From a virus, in IMG/VR virus record IMGVR_UViG_3300046804_002051, positions 1-59,716 of that record: a stretch of 59,716 nucleotides of DNA. One strand, written 5' to 3'. Below are positions 45,868 to 56,100 of this stretch, piece by piece. A program made the translations under genes and the position numbers. The first letter of the stretch is position 1. Every line of letters begins with the position of its first letter. Below the pieces are notes generated by a model that ran no database searches, was not told the DNA's origin, and saw only the letters and a program-made list of their open reading frames with translations.

Positions 45868-47220
45868 ATGAAAACATACTTGCATATTTTTGATATAGAA
45901 GCAGATGATAACGAGCTAATCATAAAGGTAGAACCTTTATATTGTGCTGAAGGAAGTGCATATTCATTTAATGTTACTCCTAATGATTATAATCCTACAA
46001 AAGGAGATAAATTGTATTTTCTACCAGGGGTTAATATTCCCAGAGTAAAACTTAAAGACTTGTCTCTACAACACGGTATTAAAACTGTAAGAGATGTAGA
46101 CCAAGCAACACATGTCTTTGTTGGTAAGAATACTAAAGATAAGATTGTAAATGGTCATTGGTATTATACAATGAATACTTCAGCTCTTAGAGCTATTCTT
46201 AATGATCCTGAGCTTGTAATGGATGATTATTATAAAGAAAATCTTACACAGGCTTTAGAGTTTTATACAGAACCAATTGTTATTGTAGATTATCATTCAG
46301 CAAGTGAATTAAGAAATTCAGAACTACCATTTGTAAAAAGATATATGATTGGTAATTTATCTAGATCATCAACTATATTTTATACTGTAGATGATGATCA
46401 CAAAGATTTATTTCCGGGTATTTTGAATCTAGAGCTTTATGATGAAAGTAAATTACTTAAACATATTAATGGTGATGATGCTGCTACTATAGATGAGACT
46501 ATGTTTCTGCAGATTTCTGATATGTTTAAGAGCTCAGATCAAGACAATCATATTCTTGCAATGGAGATTATGGCCAATTGTAATTATATTGACAGCCTCC
46601 TATATATAGAGATGTTGTTTGAAAAATATGAAAATCAGATGTATAGTTGTCATACTAAAAACCATGTGAATTTCAAGTCTTTACTTAGCTTTTTAGGTAA
46701 AAAGAGAACATACATGAATACTAGCATTGATGATGTTGTCAAGTCTCTTATAAATAAAGGAGTATTTGATATAGACAAAGTAAATGTCATTATGAAATAT
46801 TATGGTGAAGCAATTGCCAATCAAGGAGGTACTGATTATTTTGAAGTAAAAAGTTTAACTCTTAGTGAAGAAGCTGCAAAACTACTCAATACTAACTATG
46901 TTCATCAGACCTTCCCAGATTTTATTCCTGAAAGTGGTATAGAGGTTCCTGAAATACATGGAAACCTTGATGATTTAAACTGTGCAGAAATCATTTCTGC
47001 AGATTTGCCAGGGGAAAATGATGATGATATTATTTCTGATGAAGACATAGAAGAAGCATTTACTAGAATTGAGAGAAATGAACTCAAGTCAGAGTTAATA
47101 GCATTAGAAGAGGAAAAACAGGGTCCTAAAATAGAGACAAATAAAGAACCTGAGCCTGAAGAGGAAATAGATAATAATCAAACAACACAAACTAAAGATG
47201 ATGACTTTGAATGGTTCTGA
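45868..47220 (+). CDS. Unknown 450-residue protein with S-x-D-x-D-N-H motif and acidic tail
   Basis: Residues 1-200 are beta/alpha-rich (HIFDIEADDNELIIKVEPLY, ATHVFVGKNTKDKIVNGHWY, FYTEPIVIVDYHSASELR). Near residue 215-235 there is MFKSSDQDNHILAMEIMANC, matching motifs in the proteins at 33337 and 43029. The C-terminal 90 residues are acidic and disordered, ending DDDFEWF. A replication/recombination context (MoxR before, PD-(D/E)XK nuclease after). Function unknown. Confidence 0.8.
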   Translation: MKTYLHIFDIEADDNELIIKVEPLYCAEGSAYSFNVTPNDYNPTKGDKLYFLPGVNIPRVKLKDLSLQHGIKTVRDVDQATHVFVGKNTKDKIVNGHWYYTMNTSALRAILNDPELVMDDYYKENLTQALEFYTEPIVIVDYHSASELRNSELPFVKRYMIGNLSRSSTIFYTVDDDHKDLFPGILNLELYDESKLLKHINGDDAATIDETMFLQISDMFKSSDQDNHILAMEIMANCNYIDSLLYIEMLFEKYENQMYSCHTKNHVNFKSLLSFLGKKRTYMNTSIDDVVKSLINKGVFDIDKVNVIMKYYGEAIANQGGTDYFEVKSLTLSEEAAKLLNTNYVHQTFPDFIPESGIEVPEIHGNLDDLNCAEIISADLPGENDDDIISDEDIEEAFTRIERNELKSELIALEEEKQGPKIETNKEPEPEEEIDNNQTTQTKDDDFEWF

Positions 47221-47224
47221 TGAG

Positions 47225-48211
47225 ATGGAGAAATTCTATCAGAAGAAATTTTATTTTAGTTACAGTGGGTTGAATAAATTACTTTATTCTCCCGCAGCAT
47301 TCTATAATCATTATGTGCTCAACCAGAGAGAAGACAGTACAGACCCTCACCTTGTAGGAGGTAGGGTCTTGCACTGCCTTTTATTTGATCCTGAGAAGTA
47401 TGATGATTACTTTGTATCACTGCCGGGAAAACTTCCAAGTGATAATCCAAAGAAAATTATTGATAATATTTTTAGAATTCATCTTGGATATTCAAATAAT
47501 TCATTAATTTTGGAAGACTACTCAACAGATATACTCACACAGCTACTTACAGCAAATCTTTATCAGAATCTTAAAACAGATCAACAACGACTTGATAAGA
47601 TACTTACTGATGACCACAAAGAGTATTTTGAATTCCTTAAGAAAAGTCTAGACAAAACAGTAGTAGATGAACCTACTTTGAATGGCTGCAAAGCACAGGT
47701 TGAAATACTAAAATCTAATAGTGATGTAAGAGAACTATTAGCACTAGACTTAAACAAGGAAGACACTCACATTGAGACCCATAATGAGTTGCATATTAAG
47801 GTCGATCATGAGCAATTACCTTTTGGTTTACATGGAGTACTTGACAATGTTGTTATTGATAAAGAGGCAAAGATAATTTTTATCAATGACCTCAAAACAA
47901 CTGGTAAGTCTATCCAAGATTTCCCTGATGCAGTAGAATATTACAAGTATTGGATTCAAGCTGTAATATATGGTATTCTTGCTTCAGATAAATTTTTGAA
48001 AGACAGACCAGACAAAGATGACTGGGAAGTTCAAGTAACCTTCATTGTAATTGACAAATACAATTTAGTTTATCCTTTCCAAGTCTCAAAAGAAACAATG
48101 AGTCAGTGGAAAAGTGATTTCGGACAAGTTTTAAGAATTGCTAGATGGCATTATAAAAACAAAAGATATGATCTACCATATGACTTAGCAGTAGGTAATA
48201 TTAAATTGTAG
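47225..48211 (+). CDS. PD-(D/E)XK exonuclease (RecB-like)
   Basis: Starting at ATG 47225 gives 328 residues; ATG 47198 (nine codons more) overlaps the previous gene by 23 bases and is less likely. FSYSGLNKLLYSPAAFYNHY and LVGGRVLHCLLFDPEKYDDY supply the N-terminal motifs, GLHGVLDNVVIDKEA the first Asp, IIFINDLKTTGKS the D-x-K pair and YYKYWIQAVIYGILA the Q-x3-Y helix. Such enzymes degrade DNA ends 5'-3' or 3'-5' to feed recombination with the SSB and Sak4-like proteins. Diverged from the nuclease at 9646. Confidence 0.88.
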   Translation: MEKFYQKKFYFSYSGLNKLLYSPAAFYNHYVLNQREDSTDPHLVGGRVLHCLLFDPEKYDDYFVSLPGKLPSDNPKKIIDNIFRIHLGYSNNSLILEDYSTDILTQLLTANLYQNLKTDQQRLDKILTDDHKEYFEFLKKSLDKTVVDEPTLNGCKAQVEILKSNSDVRELLALDLNKEDTHIETHNELHIKVDHEQLPFGLHGVLDNVVIDKEAKIIFINDLKTTGKSIQDFPDAVEYYKYWIQAVIYGILASDKFLKDRPDKDDWEVQVTFIVIDKYNLVYPFQVSKETMSQWKSDFGQVLRIARWHYKNKRYDLPYDLAVGNIKL

Positions 48212-48216
48212 ATTTT

Positions 48217-48813
48217 ATGGCTTTAAATTCTGTTTATAGGAAGTACTTTCAAAAGTCCAAGGTGTTTTTATATCCGATCTTGGGCATTAAAAGAGGTGTA
48301 AGTGTTGTTCCAATTGAAACTTATGTAAGTTGGAAAGGATATTACAACTCTGAGGATATGAAATTAATATGTGTTTATGATGTAAGAACAGATGACGAGT
48401 ATAAACAATTTGAAAAGAATGTTTTACTTAATCATAACAGACTAAATGACTATGTAAAAGTAGGTAATCAAGCAGTTCTTACATTTGATATGGCTGATTT
48501 AGGGGATGACTGGTTCCATTTTATAAATGGAAGATACAGTAAAATAAGTATGAATTTAAAGCAAAAAATCCTTAACTTTTTTGACAAATACAGTGGTAAT
48601 TATGCTTATATGCACAGTTATTTAATACCTGAAAAGTATTTTAGTAATTATGCAGAAATTTTGGGTGTAGAACCAGAAATGTTAATGCAAGTGGGAGAGT
48701 TATGTACTAAGCCTGATGTGGAAAAAGAAACTTTATTTCTAGAACCTGCAGACTTAGGTGATCTAAGTGAAAATAAATTATTAAATTTGTCAAAACCAAC
48801 AGAAAATGAATGA
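48217..48813 (+). CDS. Unknown protein of 198 residues before the polymerase block
   Basis: The protein has a conserved-looking N-terminus (YRKYFQKSKVFLYPILGIKR, VVPIETYVSWKGYYNSEDM) and a helical C-terminal half, and ends in acidic/polar residues. No domain recognised. Overlaps the next gene by eight bases; both lie between the exonuclease and polymerase genes. Confidence 0.75.
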   Translation: MALNSVYRKYFQKSKVFLYPILGIKRGVSVVPIETYVSWKGYYNSEDMKLICVYDVRTDDEYKQFEKNVLLNHNRLNDYVKVGNQAVLTFDMADLGDDWFHFINGRYSKISMNLKQKILNFFDKYSGNYAYMHSYLIPEKYFSNYAEILGVEPEMLMQVGELCTKPDVEKETLFLEPADLGDLSENKLLNLSKPTENE

Positions 48814-49159
48814 ATCAATGATGTTAGTTCAGGCCACATGGCAAGAACAACAAACCTTTAGACTGATCCCTATTAAAGATGAATGCCCATATGTGGAATG
48901 TATCTTCGATCCAGGGACAAAAGTATTTGTAATTATCTCTAAAATTAAGAAGACATCTCTTCACATGCTTCCTAAACTTGATGAATATGGTCAAGCTGTA
49001 TCAGGAACAAAAGGTATGAAACAAGAGAGACACAAGATTGAAGTGTTTCAAGAGTTTTATGTAGAAGATGCTTCTGCTATTGAAGAATTAATCAAAACTT
49101 TTGCAGTAAATGCAAAGAAGTTTGATTATAAGAAGTTTATGTCTTCGGAGCCTGCATAA
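48806..49159 (+). CDS. Unknown protein of 117 residues
   Basis: Beta-rich N-terminal half (FRLIPIKDECPYVECIFDP, GTKVFVIISKIKKTSLHML) and a helical C-terminus (DASAIEELIKTFAVNAKKF). Last gene before the terminator ahead of the polymerase. No domain recognised. Confidence 0.75.
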   Translation: MNESMMLVQATWQEQQTFRLIPIKDECPYVECIFDPGTKVFVIISKIKKTSLHMLPKLDEYGQAVSGTKGMKQERHKIEVFQEFYVEDASAIEELIKTFAVNAKKFDYKKFMSSEPA

Positions 49160-49177
49160 ACATTTGCAATTAGTTTA

Positions 49178-49210
49178 AAAAGAGGGTGGGTACCAAGCAC
49201 CCTCTTTTTT
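49178..49210 (+). terminator. Intrinsic terminator before the polymerase gene
   Basis: GAGGGTG/CACCCTC stem (extended by flanking A-T pairs) and TTTTTT tail. Confidence 0.85.
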
Positions 49211-49249
49211 ATTTATTAAATGGGGGAACAGCTTAACTGAACTTATGGT

Positions 49250-51148
49250 ATGAGAACACATTGGGTAATGGACTACGAAACTCTTAGTAATTGTTTTGTA
49301 GCAGTCTTTGAAGACGTAAAGTCTGAACACACAGAAGTATTTGTTTGTCACGAATCCAGAAATGATATATTAGAACTAGTTACTTTTCTAGAAAGAAACG
49401 TGACCCTTAATGAGTGGCATGTTAGTTTTAATGGTCTTGCATTTGACAGCCAGATTACTGAACATATTCTCCGGAATAAAGAGCAATTACTAGAACAAGA
49501 TGGTGATACAATTGCTAGATTTCTGTATGACAAATCACAGTCAGTTATTGGTAGATCTCGAGACGGAGAATTTCCTGAATTTGGTTCTAGAGACTTAAGT
49601 ATTAGACAGATTGATATATTTAAACTCAATCACTGGGACAACCCAGCAAAAAGATCTAGTCTTAAATGGATTCAGTATACAATGGATTGGAAAAACATTA
49701 TGGACATGCCAATTCATCACAGTTTCCATGTAGTAGAATCTGAGATAGAAATGATTATTAAGTATTGTATTAATGATGTGAGATCTACTAAACAGATCAT
49801 GCATCTGAGTAAAGAACAAATTAATCTGAGGAGAGCTCTTACAGAAGAATATGACATAGATTTGTTCTCGGCCTCTGAGCCAAGAATATCTAAAGAGTTA
49901 TTTCTTCATTTCTTGAGTAACTCTACTAGAATTAGAAAGTCTCAATTAAGACAGATGAGAACTAGTAGAGAGCAGATTATATTTAAGGATATTATTCTAC
50001 CTTATATTAGCTTTGAGACAGCAACATTTCAAAATCTTTTAAAGAAGTTTGAAGGTGTTGTATTGTATCCTGGCCAAACAAAAGGTGGATTTAAATATTC
50101 TGTCCAATATAAAGGAGTTAAAACTGATTATGGTCTTGGTGGTATCCATGGTGCTAGAGCAAGTAAAGTTTATAATGCAACTGAAGATATGGTTATTATG
50201 ACTTCAGATGTTACAAGTTTTTATCCTAATCTAGCTATCAGAAATGGATGGGCACCAGCACATTTACCTAAAGAAGAATTTTGTGAACAATATGAATGGT
50301 TTTTTGAAGAAAGAAAAAAGATCCCAAAATCAGATCCACGTAATTATGTATACAAGATTATTTTGAATTCAACTTATGGACTCAGCAATGATGAGAACAG
50401 CTTCCTATATGATCCACAGTTTACTATGAGTATAACTATCAATGGTCAGTTATCTTTGACTATGTTGTATGAGATGATTTGTGAAGGTATACCCGGAGCA
50501 ATTCCTCTAATGCAGAATACAGATGGTCTTGAGACAATGATACCTAGAGAGTATGTAGACAAGTATATGGAGATTTGTAAAATATGGGAAGGTATTACTA
50601 AACTAGAACTAGAACATGATACATATTCTAAGTTAGTTCTTGGTGATGTCAATAACTATATTGCTGTTACTGAAAAAGGTAAATCCAAATGTAAAGGTAG
50701 ATTTGAGTATGATAATCTAGCCCTTCATAAAAACAAAAGCTTTTTGATTATTCCTAAAGCACTACATGCATATTTTGTTGAAGGTGTTAAACCTGAAAAG
50801 TTTATAAAAGAAAATCTAAACATTTTTGATTTTTGTGGTGGTGTCAAGATAAAAGGAGATTGGACATTTACAGAACGTAAAATAGAACTTGGAGAGTATA
50901 GTGAAGAAAAACTCCAAGAAACTATTAGGTATTATATCTCTAAACAGGGCTCTAAAATTATTAAGAAACATAACAGTGACGGGAGAGAGATACAGGTTGA
51001 GGCCGGTAGATGGTTGCAGAAACTTCTTATAAATTATGAAGATAAACCATTTGAAGAATATGATATTAATTATGATTATTATCTAGAGAAGATTAGAAAA
51101 GAAATAGAATCTCTAGATCCAAGTACAAATCAATTAAGTTTATTTTAA
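49250..51148 (+). CDS. Family B DNA polymerase with 3'-5' exonuclease
   Basis: The 632-residue enzyme has an N-terminal proofreading domain: Exo I VMDYETL (D8, E10), Exo II SFNGLAFDSQ (N61, D66), Exo III YCINDVRSTKQIM. The polymerase domain follows with motif A DVTSFYPNLAIRNG (about 320), motif B YKIILNSTYGLSND (about 370) and motif C MQNTDGLE (about 420). Motif C has Asn instead of the first Asp of the usual D-T-D; the second, metal-binding Asp is kept. It is short for family B, close to the size of protein-primed enzymes, but no TPR insertion signature is evident. Replicates the phage genome. Confidence 0.94.
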   Translation: MRTHWVMDYETLSNCFVAVFEDVKSEHTEVFVCHESRNDILELVTFLERNVTLNEWHVSFNGLAFDSQITEHILRNKEQLLEQDGDTIARFLYDKSQSVIGRSRDGEFPEFGSRDLSIRQIDIFKLNHWDNPAKRSSLKWIQYTMDWKNIMDMPIHHSFHVVESEIEMIIKYCINDVRSTKQIMHLSKEQINLRRALTEEYDIDLFSASEPRISKELFLHFLSNSTRIRKSQLRQMRTSREQIIFKDIILPYISFETATFQNLLKKFEGVVLYPGQTKGGFKYSVQYKGVKTDYGLGGIHGARASKVYNATEDMVIMTSDVTSFYPNLAIRNGWAPAHLPKEEFCEQYEWFFEERKKIPKSDPRNYVYKIILNSTYGLSNDENSFLYDPQFTMSITINGQLSLTMLYEMICEGIPGAIPLMQNTDGLETMIPREYVDKYMEICKIWEGITKLELEHDTYSKLVLGDVNNYIAVTEKGKSKCKGRFEYDNLALHKNKSFLIIPKALHAYFVEGVKPEKFIKENLNIFDFCGGVKIKGDWTFTERKIELGEYSEEKLQETIRYYISKQGSKIIKKHNSDGREIQVEAGRWLQKLLINYEDKPFEEYDINYDYYLEKIRKEIESLDPSTNQLSLF

Positions 51149-51150
51149 TT

Positions 51151-52371
51151 ATGCCAAAGAAAATACAAAACACAACAAAGGCACATTTAGTAAGTGTGCC
51201 TTTACCAAATCATGCTGCTACTTATACTGTTATAAGTCACCAGTTTGTAATTGATTATGCTTACCAATCCCTTGCTGCTGCAGGATTTGGGATTGTAGAT
51301 GAGGAGTACAGATGTACTGCCGATGGACAGATTGCCCAGGGAATTTATAAACTAAACTTTAATAATGACCCTGAGTTGTCAATGATGTTTGCTTGGACAA
51401 ACAGTTATAATAAACAAGTAAAGTTTAAATGTGTAGTTGGTGCTTATATAAACAATAGTGGTTCTGTTATGATTTCTGGAGAAGTTGGTAGCTGGGTTAG
51501 AAAACATACAGGTACTGCAGATACAGAGACAAAAGATACTATTGATCAGTATATTACTAATGCACATATGTATTATACTCAATTGTGTTCTGATAAAGCT
51601 GCTATGCAAACAGTAACCTTAAATAGGAGGAAACAGTCTCAATTACTTGGTGTTCTATTTGCTGAGTATGAGATTCTTACTACTGAGCAGGCTAGTATGA
51701 TTAGAGATCAAATGAAAAGACCACAACAAGTATTTGCTAATACTGATAGTTTATGGGCCTTCTATAACTTTGTAACTAATGCATTACAGTCATCACATCC
51801 TAAGACTTGGATGGAAGACCAAAGAATCTTGCATTACTTTATAGGGACAATTTGTGACTTTAGTCAACCAGTTCAACCAGTTGTTACACAAATACCTCTT
51901 ATCCCAGTTGTAGATCCTTTATATGCAGATCCAAATCAAACTAATATTCTTGATCAGATTGCTGATATAGAAGCAGACCAAATGGATGAAGATGTTAGAT
52001 ATGCTGCAGCTGAAGAAGATGTATTAACTGAAGATGGTATTGAAGTTACAGAAGAGGAATTACCATGGGATAATGATGAAGTAGTAGGTTACACTGATCC
52101 GGACGGCAATACTTTTGAGGCACCCATAGTAGATAAAACATTTACTGAAGAAGTTACTGAAGCTATAGGTCAAAAGTTTGAAACTGATGCTGAAGAATTA
52201 GTATGGGGTAAAGAAGTTAAAATTGATACAATTGATCTTAATGAAACTACTAAACAAGCAGTAATAGTAGAAGAGAACTTAGACGATGCTTTTGCTGAAG
52301 AAGACAACTTTGATCTAGACTTTACAGACGATACTGAAGAAGATAAGGATTCAATTCCTGACTTCTTTTAG
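51151..52371 (+). CDS. DUF932-like protein with SSB-like acidic tip
   Basis: The 406-residue protein begins two bases after the polymerase gene. Residues about 65-130 (MMFAWTNSYNKQVKFKCVVG, VGSWVRKHTGTADTET) resemble the DUF932 pattern of N-S-x-x-x-x-x-F then R-K/R-H-T. From about 260 the protein is acidic and disordered, ending EEDKDSIPDFF, which resembles SSB tails that recruit replication proteins. Location after PolB suggests a replication accessory. Followed by a terminator with a UUCG loop. Confidence 0.72.
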   Translation: MPKKIQNTTKAHLVSVPLPNHAATYTVISHQFVIDYAYQSLAAAGFGIVDEEYRCTADGQIAQGIYKLNFNNDPELSMMFAWTNSYNKQVKFKCVVGAYINNSGSVMISGEVGSWVRKHTGTADTETKDTIDQYITNAHMYYTQLCSDKAAMQTVTLNRRKQSQLLGVLFAEYEILTTEQASMIRDQMKRPQQVFANTDSLWAFYNFVTNALQSSHPKTWMEDQRILHYFIGTICDFSQPVQPVVTQIPLIPVVDPLYADPNQTNILDQIADIEADQMDEDVRYAAAEEDVLTEDGIEVTEEELPWDNDEVVGYTDPDGNTFEAPIVDKTFTEEVTEAIGQKFETDAEELVWGKEVKIDTIDLNETTKQAVIVEENLDDAFAEEDNFDLDFTDDTEEDKDSIPDFF

Positions 52372-52392
52372 TGATGAATAATTATCAATCAA

Positions 52393-52422
52393 GGGGGTAG
52401 CTTCGGCTATCCCCTTTTTTTT
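52393..52422 (+). terminator. Intrinsic terminator with UUCG loop
   Basis: GGGGGTAGC/GCTATCCCC stem, TTCG loop, eight Ts. Ends the polymerase transcript. Confidence 0.93.
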
Positions 52423-52436
52423 CTTAACTTAGTATT

Positions 52437-52859
52437 ATGGAAAAACAATTACAAGCAGTGGCAGAGTTCCACAAAGCATTTGGTCAAAAAGATGGTAAAT
52501 GGCCACAACTATTACCAACCTCAGAGTTTGATCTGAGACATACTCTTATGAAAGAAGAGAATGATGAATACTTAGAAGCATGTTATAACAAATCACTAGT
52601 AGAAATTGCTGATGCATTAGGGGACCAGTTATACATTTTATGTGGTACAATTCTTAAACACGGTATGCAACATATTATACTTGATGTATTCAATGAAATT
52701 CAAGCAAGTAATATGAGTAAGTTAGGTGATGATGGTAAACCTGTTCTTAGAGAAGATGGGAAGATTCTTAAAGGACCTGGATATTTTAGACCAGATTTAA
52801 GTAAGTTTATTAAAGTTGAGACAGATGCATCCAGTAACATTCAGGAAAGCAATGATTGA
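52437..52859 (+). CDS. MazG-like / phosphoribosyl-ATP pyrophosphohydrolase-type NTPase
   Basis: The 140-residue all-alpha protein has LMKEENDEYLEACYNKSLVE (E-E-x-x-E metal motif) and IADALGDQLYILCGTIL (D-x-x-x-D motif) then FNEIQASNMSKLGDDGKPV and GKILKGPGYFRPDL. The second part is characteristic of phage PRA-PH-like pyrophosphatases. It hydrolyses (d)NTPs to monophosphates, cleaning non-canonical nucleotides or lowering (p)ppGpp in MazG-type reactions. Separate transcript between two terminators. Confidence 0.9.
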   Translation: MEKQLQAVAEFHKAFGQKDGKWPQLLPTSEFDLRHTLMKEENDEYLEACYNKSLVEIADALGDQLYILCGTILKHGMQHIILDVFNEIQASNMSKLGDDGKPVLREDGKILKGPGYFRPDLSKFIKVETDASSNIQESND

Positions 52860-52998
52860 AGCATACCTTGCAGGTGCAGCTTCTATAGTTGAATCAGGAT
52901 CACATGAGTATCCTTCTAAAGAAGAAGCCAAAGATTGGTTTGATAATGAATATGGAACACAACAGTCAGAAGAATGTGACTGCTGTGAAGAAGATTAA
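52825..52998 (+). CDS. Small Cys-rich-tailed protein, unknown
   Basis: I start at ATG 52825 (57 residues); ATG 52852, with an ATGATTGA overlap to the upstream stop, is equally likely. MIEAYLAGAASIVESGSHE and EEAKDWFDNEYG form a short helical unit seen in small phage proteins, followed by an acidic tail with CDCC. Possibly metal binding. Last gene of the rightward arm; its stop is immediately followed by a terminator hairpin. Confidence 0.65.
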   Translation: MHPVTFRKAMIEAYLAGAASIVESGSHEYPSKEEAKDWFDNEYGTQQSEECDCCEED

Positions 52999-53000
52999 AT

Positions 53001-53030
53001 GGGAGAGCCTTCGGGTTCTCCCTTTTTTTT
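53001..53030 (+). terminator. Terminator closing the rightward arm
   Basis: GGGAGAGCC/GGTTCTCCC stem (one G-T pair) with TTCG loop and eight Ts. It separates the rightward arm from the convergent leftward gene ending at 53029. Confidence 0.93.
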
Positions 53031-53169
53031 ACCGTCCTTGTGCTCTATAAGTCTTTTTATAGTTCTTACTATTTTTAGACTTAGAAGTCTTTGTTTTAGC
53101 ATGCACTCCTGGTCTTGATACCTTTGGTTTAATGTATGCTTTTACTGTTGATGTTGTTGTCTTTGCCAT
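53029..53169 (-). CDS. Very basic 46-residue protein
   Basis: ATG at 53167-53169 lies one base after the stop of the 1991-residue gene (TAA-A-ATG). The product is Lys/Ser/Thr-rich (TSTVKAYIKPKVSRPGVHAK, NSKNYKKTYRAQGR), with about a third basic residues and no acidic ones. Such small basic proteins can bind DNA or act as virion cement or ejected peptides. Coupling to the giant gene suggests a virion role. Its stop touches the convergent terminator. Confidence 0.7.
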   Translation of the reverse strand: MAKTTTSTVKAYIKPKVSRPGVHAKTKTSKSKNSKNYKKTYRAQGR

Positions 53170-53170
53170 T

Positions 53171-56100
53171 TTAATTTCCTTTAGCTTGGTTTTTAAACTG
53201 ATTTTCAAATGATGTTACTGGATCTCCAGTAGAGCCAGTAAATCCTACTGCTTTTCCTAATTTATTCCATAATTTTAAATCTCCTTTCTCTTTCCATGAG
53301 TAAGGACCTGTGTCACGTTTATATCTATCCATTTCAGAGAAAGTAACAAAATCTAATACATCTCCAAAGATATCAATATAAAGAACAATAGTATTATACC
53401 ATGCACTTGTTGTTTGAGTTAGCATTTTTGTATAATCATCTGCTCCAAAATTTACTCCTTTTATAGATGGAAGTGGAACAAAGGCAGAGGTTTCTGCTTG
53501 TACACCCATCATTAATAATAACATGTGATTTGACATAAATCCATATGTATTAAAAGTATCTTGATTAATTGCACCGGATTTACCTCTTAGTTTTTTCCAT
53601 TTTTCATCATCATCTGGATCAAATCCAAATATCATTAGACCCAACAATGCAAGACCAATTGCAAAGAATGCTTCAGTAGAAAGTTTTCTAACTGCAGTTT
53701 TTTCTTGATCTGTGAGATAATTATAATTTCTAAAACCTGATTTTAATGTCTTTAACATTGCTTGAAATGCTGTAATATAAAATCCTTTTCCATATGATGT
53801 AGTTGCCCAATCATATCTCTCACCACCTCGTGTCCAACCAATAGTTTTGGAATCAAATCCGAATCTATTCATCAACATAGGAGTAAACCATTTTCTCATG
53901 AAGAAGAACATTCTATAGAGAAGTAGTTTATTACCTTCAGGTTGACCCATTTCATCATAAGCTCCAAACAATTTACGGGACGTACCTTGTATTCTATTTT
54001 TTAATCCCATAAATAACTCTGACTTAGATATAATAAGTTCTTGACCATCTTCAAGCTGCACTTCAGATTTAATTCTGTTCTTAGCTTTTAATTCTTCTAC
54101 AGGAATATAATATTTCTTAGCAATACTTTCAAGACTTTCACCTTTGGTATATTCATGATATACTGGTAAGTTACTCCATCCTGGATGTATACCCGGTTTC
54201 AATCTGATGATACCTTCTTCATCTTTTTCCCAAGCTTCAATATATCTTAAAGTCTTTTTAGAACCATCACTCATAACTTGTTCTACTTTTTGACCATACA
54301 TGAAGGCTCCAAATAAAGACATTGCAACTTGCATCTCACCAAACTTTCTGTGCATGTACATCCACTCCATATTAACAAGATCTTTTATCATAGATCTTTC
54401 TACTTCTCTACCAAATTCATCTTTAGTTTTGAAGTTAGGATCAAAAATTTGTACAAGTTGAGTTGATATGGCTCCAGGTCCAGTTTGGTAAATACCTTTT
54501 GTACTCCATTCTAACATAGCTTTTTCTGCCCAAGGTCTTGCTAATGCAATATCTTTAAGATTTATAAACTCGGCACCTGAACCTTCAATAATTAACTGTA
54601 CATATGCACCATACTTGTTTTTTAAATCTGATGGAAGATTGACAGCTAATGAACCTCTGGCTGATAAACCTTGTATTGTATTTACCCATTTACTAAATTG
54701 TGGATGAGTTTCTTCAATACCCTCAACCATTTTACCATGATATTCTCTTTCAATAAGTGATTTAACTTGACCAAGACGGTTGTTAGTTGCAAATTTTTTC
54801 TTTGCAAATGTTAGAGCTCCTTTTAAACTATAAATATTTTTATCAAACTTTTCTAAGTCTTTTGGAGCATTATCAGGATCTTCTAATGTATCTAGTATGG
54901 AATTAACAAGAGGTAAACTCTCTAAGAGTTTTCCCTGTGTCTGAATAGACAATGCATACTTAAACAGACCCTGGAATATATCAGCATCTTGATTTTCTAT
55001 TTCAAGATTATAAATACCAGATACTGGAATATAACTAATTTGATTACCATCAAGATCCGTATTAACTAAGTTATTATTTGGATCATAGTTAAACTCATTA
55101 GCAAGTGCATACTTATCAGATGTTCTTTCAGAGTCTGTAACTGATCTACCAATTAACTGTTTAGTCCATTCTTTAATGTTACTTCCAATTTCAGAAAATC
55201 TAGAACCATAACTTGCTTTTTGTAATGATTGCCAGATATCTCCTTTTTTAATTGAATATCTTGGCATGTCAAGGTAGAGTTTACTATAGTTACTCATACC
55301 TTTCTGATTCTGTAGATGATATTCTTTGATTGCTTCGAGTAATTCAAACTCTGCAGAGTTACTTGCTTGCATTTGAAAATATCTCTCATTCATAAATCTA
55401 TTATCCTTAGCACTGTATTTTTGGCCAGGTTGGAACATTCTTGGTAGCCATTGATTTTTATTATCAACATATTTACCAACGTAATCTTCTTTAGAAGCAG
55501 CAAAAGGAATTGTTCTATATTGATCTTTAACTTCATATCTTGAATGTCTAGCATTTGGAACACCCATTAAAACAACTTCATTACCTTCTCTATCAAGAAT
55601 TTTTGTAAACTTAATATAACTTGAGTCTCTTGGAATTGCTACACTATTTGCTTTTGTTCTTTTATATTTTGGAACATAACCTCTTGATTTTTTATCATAT
55701 ACATTAATTGTATAATGATTAAGATTAAACCATTCTTTAAATCCTTCATCAGCATCTAATATATCTTGAAACTCATCAGAGTTAATATACTCATCAATTT
55801 CATCTGCATCAAGTTCTTTAATGTTTTGTTTAGATAAATTATAGTTTAATGCTTCTATGTAATGTGTAGTAGGTAAATTTTCAGTAAGCTCAGATAATTC
55901 AGAAAATATTTCTTGTATTCTTGCAGCATCTGCAGGATTAATACCTTCTTTTTCCTGCATATCTAATAGATAAAAATATCTTCTAGATTCTGCAGAACCA
56001 GCTTGTAATAATCCTTTTCTTGCCTTATATGATAATTCATTTAACTCCTCGGCATCTTCTTTAGAGAGACCGGTGGACATATCATATTGAAACTTGAAGT

